From NCBI GenBank assembly GCA_936432065.2, contig OW386285.2, positions 260,594,317-260,658,316 of the forward strand: a stretch of 64,000 nt of DNA, written 5' to 3'. The stretch comes from Rutpela maculata. Lineage: Eukaryota; Arthropoda; Insecta; Coleoptera; Cerambycidae. Under the pieces are notes generated by a model. That model saw only the letters and a list, made by a program, of their open reading frames with translations. It had not been told where the DNA came from and made no database searches. Below are positions 24,701 through 37,100 of the stretch, piece by piece (the first letter of the stretch is position 1; the number at the start of each line of letters is the position of its first letter). Made by a program: the position numbers and the translations under genes.

Positions 24701-27700
24701 CAATTTTCGCCCTCAGTTTGGCGGCCCTTCAAGCCGGCGCCCTGGGCAGTTGCCCGGTTCTTAAGCCGCCCCTGTTCAAACTAGCCTTTAAGGTAACTGA
24801 ATCCATATAGTTACTACCTTAAAGTTTTTAGAATTTTAAAGTAACAACAGATGATAGCAAAGACGATTCTACATTATTAAAAATTTACCAAAAAGTTAGC
24901 AGAACTTTATACTCAAATTAGAAAGTTTTCGCTTGATCTTCGGAACATCTGCTAAACCTTCGATAGGTCTTGCGGGAGTTGTTTTCGAGGTTACATTGTG
25001 CGACAAAAAAAGATCCAAAAAACACGTTGTTAAGAATAGAAATAATACTTCGAAGGACCTTGTTTATTATGTTAATAGCATACAATTAATTCAACACAGA
25101 ATACTTCAAACTCTTGATTAAAAACTAAGAAAAACTGTCAAAGTCAAAAAAACATCTCAATTAATGCAAAGTTTTATAGTACTCATAATAATACTAACTA
25201 GAGTACTATATTCTAAACATGCCGGCACCCGTTGAAACAATTAGTTTCAAACAGAACAAAATTACTGATCTTTGGGTAAAGGACATAAATTTGAAATAGC
25301 TCGTTTAAAAGTTCCTGAACTAGTCTTAACTGTGGCCACTCTAACATGTCCGTCGGACCCTCGATGAATTGCTTGAACTCTACCTAACTTCCAATTCAAT
25401 GGGGTTGCATTATTGTCTTTTAGTAATATCATGTCTCCTAATTGCAGATTTGGTTCCACATTCCTCCATTTGTGACGTTGTTGGAGATTATGGAGATATT
25501 CACTTGACCACCTACGCCAAAAATCCTGAACAGCTTTCTGTACTAACTGCCACCTTGTTAAACGATTTATTGGTATTTCTGTCAAATCGCGTTCTGGTAT
25601 TTGAGTTAGCGAAACACCTATTAGAAAATGTGCTGGCGTTAAAGGCAAAAAGTCAGTGGGATCGTCATATATAGGGGTTAGAGGTCGTGAGTTAACACAT
25701 GCTTCTATTTGTATTAGAAGAGTATTCATTTCTTCAAAGGTGAGGTTGGTTTCTCCTACAACTCTCTTTATGTGAAATTTAACTGATTTGATACCAGCTT
25801 CCCAGACTCCTCCAAAGTTTGGTGAACATGGAGTTATGAAGTGCCATTGTATACCCTCTGAAGAAGCACCATTGATAATTTCATATTGGTTTTTCTTATC
25901 GTTAATAAATGCTTGCAAATGATCCAGTTCACGTTTAGCACCTTGGAAATTGGTACCATTGTCACTAAATATGTTCAGACATTTTCCTCTCCTTGCTATG
26001 AATTTGCGTAAAGCATTCAAAAAGGCAATAGTGGATAAGCTTGAAACAAACAAGCTCTAAATGTATTGCTTTTGTGCTCATACAAATAAATAGGGCTATG
26101 TAAGATTTAACGATTGTTGGTTTCCTTGGATTGCCTTGACGCAGTAACAAAGGACCACCGTAGTCTACTCCAACATTCATAAAAACTCTTGTCACATCTA
26201 CTCTGAATTTTGGAAGACTGCCCATAAGTTGATTCTGCTCCTTTTGTGCTTTGTTAAATCGAAAACATTTGTAGCAGTTGTGAATGATTTTCTTAATTTG
26301 ATTTCTCCCATTAATAGGCCAGAATTTTTGTCTAATGTTATTGAGAACAGCTTGTGTACCTGAGTGAAATGATTTGATGTGTTCGTCCTTTAAAATAAGC
26401 TTGGTAAAATTATGTTTATTTGGCAAAATGATTGGATGTTTGTGCTCAAATGAAATATCTGCTCTCTCTATTCTTCCACCAACTCGAATTATGTTTTCGT
26501 TGTCTATGAACGGGTTTAATGACTTCAATGTGCTTTTAGGTTCTAATTTAACATTTTTACTTAGACAAGCCATATCAACTGAAAATGCTTCTTGTTGGCA
26601 TTTTTTTATTAAAAAGTTTTGAGAATCATTAATTTCGTTTATTGTAAGAGGACCTGTTCCTTTGGGACTCGGTGACCTTTTCAAGTTATTGATAAATCTA
26701 AAACAGTAAGCTGTTACTCTTAAAAGCCTGGTAAGTGACGAAAACGTATGAAAGAGTGAAAATGTTTCAATTCTGGCATGACATGTAACAGTAGCTGAAT
26801 TGAACTCGTACATATTTTCAGGATAATCAGTTACGTACTCACTACTAGGCCATAAATTCTGGTCTAAAGTCATCCACGATGGACCATTCCATCATTTGAC
26901 TGCCTCTAATAATTGCTCAGTATTACATCCTCTGGAGATGATATCAGATGGATTGTCATTTGAACTGATATGTCTCCAAGTTCCATGTTTAGTCAAACCT
27001 TGTATCTCGGACACTCTATTAGCTATAAAGGTTTTAAGCTTACAAGGAGGTGTATTAATCCAATATAATGTAATCGTTGAATCTGACCATAAAAAAGTAT
27101 TAGAAAATTTAATCTTTAAAGCTTTTGTTGTTTTATCGTACAGGTTGGCTAATAAAACTGCGGCGCATAACTCCAGCCTGGGTAGGCTTATCCTTTTTAA
27201 TGGCGTTACTCGAGATTTTGAGGAAATCAACTGCATTAGATGATTGCCTTGATTGTCAGTACTTCGAATATATATTGAAGCTCCGTAACATTTCTCAGAC
27301 GAGTCACAGTATTATTTCTATTCTTAATATTGGTCCTTCGAGCCGGATAGTGAACTTGCATTTGATGAAAATAGAAGTCAGCCTGTGGAGTAATATAGTG
27401 TGTGCGAGTCCAAACTACAGAGAGTATTAAGAAATCACTATCACTAGCATTGAGCATTGCATACAATTTAGAGGCGAGTTTTATATACACTTAAATTTTA
27501 ACACGGATAACACGCAAAATGAGTACAGAGTCTAAAAACAAATTAGTAAATAAAAGAACATCCGCAAGAGAGAGTATCATTCGAATACATGATTTCGTTA
27601 GAGATTTTGACGCAGCAGTCAATGAGATTGAAGAGTTACAAATTCGAGAAACAAAACTTAATGGACTTTGGCAAAAATACAACGCAATTCAGACACAATT

Positions 27701-30700
27701 AGAAGAATTTAATGAAGAGGAGCACAGACCCGACAGAAAGGATTGCGAAATGGTGTTTTATAGAACAGAGGCCAAGTTAAAGAAAATGCTATGTCAAGTA
27801 AGGGAGGAGAAAGATCCAGAGTCAGCATCATCGCGAATAAAGTTACCTCAGATCAAGATATCAACATTTTCAGGGAGTTATCAAGAGTGGCATAGTTTCC
27901 ATGATATATTCGTATCATTAATTCATAAAAATACAAAAATGAGTCAAGTTGAAAAGTTTTACTACTTAAAACAAAATTTAGATGGTGAAGCTTTAAAAAT
28001 AATCGATTCAATCGCCTCAACATCGGAAAACTATGAAGTGGCATGGGGTTTACTAAACGAACGATTCAATAACAAAGAGGTCATTGTGAATTCGCACCTA
28101 TCTTCCATATTTGAGCTGCCAATAGTGATTAAAGATTCATGCATTGGTTTGAGAAAATTAATTACTGAAGTTAAACAACATTTAAGATCATTAGAAGCAC
28201 TTGGCTTACCAGTAAAATCATGGGATGCCATGATAATTTTTCTTTTAAAAACAAAAATGGATGCTTCTTGTATACGAGAATGGGAGCTGAGCAGAGTTTC
28301 CAGAGATCAAAGAGAAATACCAACTTTAAACAAATTATTAACATTTTTGGAAAGAAGATGTCTTTCTTTAGAAGCATCTGGCGTGCAAGAGAAAGCAAAA
28401 CCTAAAGTAACGCACTTTGTCTCAGAACAACCCAAAGAAATGTATGACTGTTTATTATGCAAAGCCAAGCATAACTTGTGGCATTGTTCTAAATTTATCA
28501 ATCAAAACCAAAATGAGAGAATTGCAACCATTAAAAAACTAAGAGTTTGTTTTAATTGCCTTAGAAGAAATCATTCTGCAAATGATTGCAAATCAAGTTC
28601 GTGCAGAAAATGCGGTAAGAATCACCACACATTGATTCATTTTGAACAAATAATTAAGAGAAATTCAATCCAAGACAGTCAAGACACGCAACAGCAATCA
28701 TCTTCACAAGTTCAGTCCAATAACAGTCAAACATATTATAATTTGAGTCAACCCACTGAAATTTTATTAGCCACCGCCGTCATTCAAGTACAAGACTCAT
28801 CACAACGTTGGCATTTTTGCAGAACATTACTTGACAGTGCAAGTCAAACTAATTTTGTGTCCGCATCGTTTAGGCTGAGGTTAGGCATTAAACCTCACAC
28901 CAAAAACGTTCCTATTAGTGGAATAGGACAATGCCAAACACAAGTCGGAACATCTGTTCATTTAAACATAAAATCACGTGTAGCAGCCTATAGAAAAACT
29001 CTAGAATTCTTAGTCTTAGATGTTATCACTAAAGAATTGCCAACAAAATTTATTAATCGCAAAAACTGGGATATTCCTAATAACATAACCTTGGCAGATT
29101 CACATTTCAACATTCCAAGTCAAGTGGATATGCTACTAGGAGCTGAAATATTTTTAGAAATTTTAAAGAAGCAACAAATTAAGGTTGGACGTGAATTACC
29201 AATGCTTCAAAATACTGAGTTTGGTTGGATTGTGTCAGGACGAGCAAACACTGAAGTAAATGACACAACCTCATCTTGTTTTCTCTCAACAGAGTTACTT
29301 GATATACAAATGAGAAGATTTTGGGAGATAGAAGAGGTCCAGCATGAGAAGGTTCTATCGCAAGAGCAGCTTGAGTGTGAGAAACATTTCAAAAATAATA
29401 CAATAAGAGATACAACTGGATGCTTAGAAGTCAAACTGCCTTTCAAAGCTAGTGAGAAAAGTTTAGGTGATTCATACACAACTGCATTGAGGCATTTTCA
29501 ACATCTGGAGAATAGATTTAAACATAACGTGGATTTAAAGATTCAATATTCTGAATTTTTGCAAGAATATTTTCTTCTAGGTCACATGCAAGAAGTAGTT
29601 TCTGATGACATCAAAAGGCCGCATCATGCTGTAATAAAAACCTCAAACCTAACAACAAAAATCAGAGTTGTGTTTGATGCTTCTGCTTCCACGAGTACAA
29701 ATGCATCTCTCAACGACATTTTAATGGTAGGTCCAACCATCCAGGAGGATCTGTATTCAATATTATTGAGATTTCGATTACATAAATACGTTTTAACAGC
29801 AGACAGAGAAGATGTATCGACAGATACGGGTAAATGATCAAGATATGCATTTTCAAAAAATTGTTTGGAGACTTTCGCCAAATGAAGAGATCAAATCTTA
29901 TGAGCTCAAAACTGTTACGTATGGAACTTCTTCTGCTCCGTACCTAGCCATTCGATCTCTTTATCAATTAGCAGAGGATGAGGCAGATAAATATCCGTTA
30001 GCGAGTACTGTAGTTAAAAGAGACTTTTATGTAGACAACTTATTAACAGGATGTGAGTCTCTAGATATGGCAACGAAATTAAGAGATGAGCTTATTTCCT
30101 TATCAAATTCTGGAGGGTTTAAATTACGAAAATGGTTGTCAAATGAGATAGAATTATTATCTGGATTGCCAGACATCGCAAATGATCCTTTATTATGTCT
30201 AAACACACGTAAAAAATGATTTTTGTAAATATCTCCATTCCAGTGTCCTTTTTGAAAAAAATATATTAAATCAAAAAGGAATAAATTTTTTACAATTTAG
30301 CCATCGCAAGTTTTTTTTGTGAAACGAAGGGATTAGGCCATAAAATGTCGCAAAGTTGAGTAAATTTTTCAAATTCATGAAAAATGTACTTTTCGCCCAA
30401 AATGATCAAGGAATCAATTTCAGATAAATGCTGATGTTGATTAATAAATGTATTGGCATCTTCCGGAGTTTGTTTAACTATGTTTTCAGCTTCAAACTTG
30501 ATCTTCAACAGTTCTACAAGGGATGTAAGAGGAGCGGAACCTTTTTGTACCCTCATTAGAAATTCTTGACCATCCTGTGATTTCTTATGTCGCTTAAATA
30601 TACCATTGAGATTGTTACTGCGCAACTCAATTGTGTTCAAAATTGCACAATATATTTTTGTTTACATAGTAAAAAATTATTATGTGAGAAAAAATATTAA

Positions 30701-31144
30701 CAATCTCTTAAAATGTGGTGATATAAATAAATACAACACTCGCTTCGCAAATAACATCTTTGTACCTTCCCATAGATTAGAGCAGAAAAAAAAAAAGGTC
30801 CCTTTATTAGTGGAATTAAATTATATAACCATCTCCCACAAGCTATAAAAGACGCTAACAATTTTTCATCATTCAAGAGACTTGTTAAAAGACATTTAGT
30901 TGAGCACTGTTTTTATTCTTATGAGGAATACTACTTGTCTGATTAAGATCCTTTTACCTTGTGGCTGTAAATGTTTTGATTGTTTGTCGTATAACATATA
31001 TTTGTATTTTACTCTAGCTATAGGTATATATGTGTATTCTGTGTATGTACTATTATGTACATATTATGAGTTAATTATTTTTTAAAAATTTTATACATTA
31101 TTGTTGACAATTCCAACACTGTAATAGTCTTATGGAAATAAATA

Positions 31145-31177
<33 letters not shown>

Positions 31178-34100
31178 AAATAATCATATATTTTGGGAAA
31201 AATAGCATTATTGTAGTGTTACGGATAGGACTTTGCAGATTTATTATAAATATTTATTAAGTAAGTAGGTATAAACTATATAGTCGTAACATGATGGGGT
31301 TCAGTTTACAGTTGTAAAAAGGTGAATAGCAATTAAATTTTAATATCCTTTCAATACATGTTTCCCTTGAATAAAACATCTTTACCTATTATATTTTTTA
31401 AATCCGTGGTTATATTCCTAGATGTTACGAAAATTTATCCAACAATATTGCTAGCCTACATCACATTTTATAAAGAGCCGGTAATACAGGAATTGCAATA
31501 ATTCATTTTAATGAAAATATTTACTCTTCTACCCATACCCGCTACTGTTACTCTGGAACCGTTTAAGATATTGACTTGAAATTTGGTACACATATGTACT
31601 TTAACGAGATCTAGAACTAGATTATATTTTCATCTTGTTCCGTCGAAGGGTTGGGGGGTAAATTGGGGTAAATTTGGTGTAAATGTAAATCAAGCAGGTA
31701 AGAGTCCATAAAATTGGTATTTAGTATATACAAGAGAAGCTAAGGCGTCAAAAGAATTTTTGGCATTAGCCACCCCCATTACCACCCCCACCCCATTATT
31801 AAAGGGGATGAAAAAAAAATTGTGATTTAGTGTATGTACAGGAACTAGAAGCCTCAAAATATTTTTTTACTTCATACTACCCCCCTATCACCACCCCCAC
31901 CCCACTACCGATGTGGGGTATCGTTTTATGGGTTTTTGGGGTAGAGGATTTCAAGTATTATATTATAAAAGTTCCATAAACAATTACTTCCACATACAAA
32001 GTTTTTTCGATGTGAGTGACTTGGATAGAAAATCTGGATGTAGTGATTCCTTGGGCAGCAGTTTTTATAATATATTATGTATATAATATATACTATTATT
32101 AGCAGATAGAAATTAGGACCTATATTAGATTTCATGACGTTACATATTCGATAACAACAATAAGATTTGTCTGCAGTATCTAAAACAGAGCAATTCCAGT
32201 GAAGTTGTTAAGTCGCCACGTTTTTGTCACGTTTCCGGAAAGTAACTAATAAAGTACCAGCGTAACTAATAAAGTCCACAGCATAGAAACTGCCGCAAAA
32301 TTATTCCCCATTTTGGTTCTACAAACAACAGAACTGTTTCTATTTCGTACCAGTGACTGGTGGCAAAACACGTTCCTGCGATAATTGGTAATACGCTTTG
32401 AGGACTTAATATAAAATGTTAGTTGGGATTCCCTGAGACATTGCCATCTGCCGCAGCTGAGACTTGAACTCAGGAGATACAACAACTAGCCATGTTGGCT
32501 CACTCAACAGCAGACTAGCACATCTCAGTAACACATTAAAAACTCGAGTAAATATTCATATTTCAACCAGGATTCGAACCCGGAACCCACTGATCCCAAC
32601 TCTAACGTACATAAACAAACATGTAATTAGGTATTCACAGATGTATACTCATGTAACTTTACCTGCAAAGTTTTTCCTAGACCCATGCAGTGGGCCAAAA
32701 TGCAACCAGATCCTTTAGTAGATTTAGTTCTTTCAAGAGATTCAAAGCAAGCGTCCCACATAAACTGAATACCACTAGCCTGATGGGGTTTTAATTTTTT
32801 CACAAGCCTTTTGTGCACGGAGAGCAACTCTTTTTTCTTTTCTTCATCATAATCTAATACTACCTTTTCTACTGTCGAATCAGATTGGGCCTCAAAAATT
32901 TTATTATACTAAAAGAAAGATGAATTTCAATGAAAAAAGTAAAGAAAGTTTTCTACAAAGTTGAATTATGTTACCAAAACACCAATAAAATTAATTGACA
33001 CACTATTATGCCAAGTCAAATTAAAGGAGTAATCTCTTATTAACATCAAACAAATTGAAATTTTACATGTGAATGAATAGTTTTTAGCTTAAAGCATTTA
33101 AAAAAAGTTTGCATGGAGGGCGTCTGCCTCAAGGAACAATTTTAAAGTTGTTTGAACTTTAGGAGGTTTTAGGAAAGATACATCAGGGCTAGGAAATAGT
33201 CTTGTGCTTTACTGATGCTGTGACTGAGGCCGTTTAGGCTTCAAATACACTTGTTCTTATATGGTAAGTTTTAAAGCATTCTGTAAGACCTAATTTTCTG
33301 CTAGGATTATTTTTTTCACTTGTTATTTTTATATAGATTTCCCAGCGCCTTCGCCAACATTTTCCAAACTTTAATTTTTTTTCTACGTTATTTTTATTAA
33401 AACAACAAATGTTTTTAGTGCAAAATATTATAAAGGGATATTAGAACGTATCACAATATAAAATGTATGAAAAAAAATCATGAATTCGAAATTTTTTTTA
33501 ATAGGGTCATTTAGTGATATGGCAGTTTCCTACTTTTTCTTCCTCATTTTAAAGTATAACAAACCAATAGCCTCAGAAAAAAATTTCAGCTCAATTGAAT
33601 CAATAGCCACAGAGATATTCGCATTTGAATAGGAACACGCTCGGCCGGCCAACAGTCCGTAGAGTGACGTCACTTGGCGTACGCCGATACCTATATTAGA
33701 GCAGCGATTTCGTAAGTCTATCGTGTCGTTTTTTTTTTTGGCGTAGACCCAGGTCAAACATGTTAGGTTCCTTTAAGTATGTCACCGGGCATATGAAATC
33801 ATATTTTACATTTTTTTGTGGTCTCGAACTTTTTAAATCAATAAAAAGCGAAAAAAATGTATTTTTAAATAAAATTGTTTTTTTTTTGTTTCCACCGCCA
33901 TATCTTTAAAACTATTAAAGGTACCGAGATTTGTTTTGTGTCAAATTAAAGCACACACTGTAGCGCTTTTACCAATATAAACGGTTTGGGCACAATTCGT
34001 ACTTTCATTTCTCTAAAAATCAGATAAACTAAAAATATATATTTTATGTATTGAAATCTTCACCAATCGATAAATTTTTTTATTTTTGAAAATATTTACA

Positions 34101-37100
34101 TACATGCAGCGAAAAAAATAAAGCCTAATTATCACAAAAGTTTTTGAAACAATATATTTTTTCCTAAAATGTACCGTGTGGCAACAGCGATTTTTTTTAT
34201 CAGAGCTAAATGCGACATTGGGACGCAATTAATACACCTCGGATGCAGGGTTGGTCAGATTAGTCGCGTAGAAGTGGCGGTTGTAGAAAATCATTAAATA
34301 TTCATTGTTCGGATAAAAATGTGACAATCGAAAATGTGCTTGTTTTAAGAAAGGCCTAAAATGTTGCAAGGAGTGCAAATGTCGTTCCTGTAACAATATT
34401 ATTAAAGATTTCGAGGCAGATATGAACGAATTAGAATGCTATTAATGTAGGACCTACATAAACTACATACTAACATACTACATATTTATCTATCCAAATA
34501 GAAAATTTATTTCAACAATAAAACTCATTTTATGCGTACGTTTTTACTTTCATTCATTTAAAAATGTCTAATAAACTTACTAATTAGGTCGGTAGTTAGT
34601 AACACTGATTGATATTTATATATTAGGTATTTATATCTATCTGTCTTTTTATTATTAAAGGAGACTATTTTATATTTATTGTACAATTTCTTAATATTAA
34701 CAACATATGATCAATACTACTGTACAATATATGAAATATTGAACAATAATATTGATCCCCTAGATGCTTTTGATCACTACTGGTTTTGTATCTATTGATA
34801 TAAGTTAAACTACTACATACACCCCGACCGGGACCGTCGACTTTGGCCCGTTAAAAAAAATCGCTGACTCAATACTATGAACGGGACATGAAAAATTTTT
34901 ATCTTAAAAACTTTTTTCAACTATTGGCTTCAATTTGTACGCAGCATGTATATACAAATTTTCATAAATAAATTTTTTTCTCGATTGTCTAAAATTACGC
35001 TACTGAAAATAACAAGTTTGAGTTTCCTATTATTTTTCCAACTTAAAAAAAACATAAATCGGGTTCACGTGGGACGTTGTTCGAAGCGCTATTGTGTCTA
35101 CTTTAATCTAAAAAAAAATAGCTTGATAGCACAAATATTTTCAGAGATATAGCGGTGGAGACGTTAAAAAACATATTTCATTAAAAATCTATTTTTTTGA
35201 GTTTTTCCGAAATAAAAAAGTTCTCGACCACCAAAAAATGTCGTAAAAATGATTTCGTGTACACGATTATCTTACTAAAGAATCCCACTAAGTCTGGTTT
35301 GGTTCTACGCCAGTTTTTTTTTCTTGAAAACTAAGCGACTTTACGTCCAGATTTTACTCTATAGTTGTCGACTTTCTAAACAAAAGTTCTCATGGGCCCA
35401 ACTCGTTCCTACGTCTAGTTCCCGAGATACAGCTCAAGAAATGTACAAGAATGATCTCTTCTACAATAGGCTCATTTAACAATTTTTTATTATTACATAT
35501 TCTGAAAGAGCTTGGTGAGTATAGTAAGTATGCCAAAAATTAGAATTTACTGAATTTCATGTATAAAAAAATTATTAAAGTCGGCGCGCTTAAAAACGCT
35601 CGGGATAACCATGTAGTCGAGTTGTGACGTCAGATGGCTGACCCGCCCAGTGAACACGGCTGTGAATGCAAGTTAACATACTGAATTTTCAGACAAATCG
35701 ACTGGGACCCACTTTCTATTTGTTTTGTGCGGGATTCTTTCATTAACTCTATAGTCTGTTTTTAAACCAGGACCAAATATAGAGGCCCATTCACACCATA
35801 GAAGTAACCAGAAAATACACTAGAATCTTTTTGGCGTTTTGAGCAACCAACAATACACCACTACAGTATATTTATAGTATTTTATTACTTTATACAATAT
35901 AATACATCGACCTCCATGTGTTCCGTTATAAGAGCCAGCAACGGATTTACTTATGTTATTTCAGCAGTCATAAGAATGAGTAGGCATACCCTTCTTAAGA
36001 TACTAGACACGGAATGGAACGTATGGCACCCCGACACAGCCGGGTTTAGTAACCAATTCAAATTCAAAATTTGTTTCCATTTCCAACCTAAATATTGAAT
36101 AGTAGTTGATATGCATGTCATAATTTACGATTATTGCCTTGTGTAAAACTGGCGAAGGCATATCCAATCACAGATGTATGATTTAGCGCGGTAAATTTGA
36201 AACAGTCCTCCTGGTTTAAAAACAGACTATAGTTTTGTAGCACCCTTACTGATATTTAAACAAAAAATGGTTTTTATAAATAACAACTGTAAAATGCATC
36301 ACAAATCAAATTTAAAGAATGTAAAATTTTACAAATAAGCTATTTCTACTGAATTAGGAAGTTTCCTATTTTAGAAATATCATGTACATTCAACCTCATT
36401 TAGTAGTCTTTCAGATAACTAGTCAAACAAAAAAAAAAAAAAAAACTATCTCGATATCTGAAACACTCATGAACTTATTCAATTTCTTATTTGAATACTT
36501 CGCCTCGGCTGAAGTACATCGTGACGTCACAGTACACAACACGCTGACTTGCCGGCGGCGCGCCCTTTATTTATAGCCAGGGAGGTAGCGACAGTTTTCG
36601 TGAAATCATTTGTATAAAGTTAGATTTTTTTACCATGATAGCTTAGACAGTATCAATGATAAAGGTGCAATTTTGCCAATCTATAATACTCCAGTCGAAT
36701 TAGACATAATAAAAAATTTTGCGTACTGCGGACTTTTTTTTGTGGAAGTTGTTTAAGAGGGCATAATAAGCAAGCACAGAAAACTACACCCTGCTACACC
36801 ATGTGCGTTCCCTATTTTTAGGGGTTGAAACTTTGAAATTTTACTTATGTGTCCATATCTGTTTCCCTATTGCCCGTAGGGCTCTTTACCAAGTTACACT
36901 TTTTGAAGATTCATCCCTCCTCTACATAATATATATTACACATTTGCCGTAGGACAAACGGTTTTGGCTGTACGAGGCTGGAAAGGTCGCGCTGTCCGAA
37001 TTTGGGGGTCTTCTGTACAGGACGAACGGCTATTATTTCCAATCTACAATACCACACATACTAATACCCTTAAGAAGAGATGATGATTTGTGAAAAAACT

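Noticed and set aside
24700..24774. Complete hAT element ending at 24774
   Set aside because: Only one terminus was recognised; no left end with a matching octamer (TTCAAACT) was found.
32459..32578. Intact tRNA gene
   Set aside because: Only B-box/T-arm-like motifs; no acceptor stem or anticodon arm could be folded around them.
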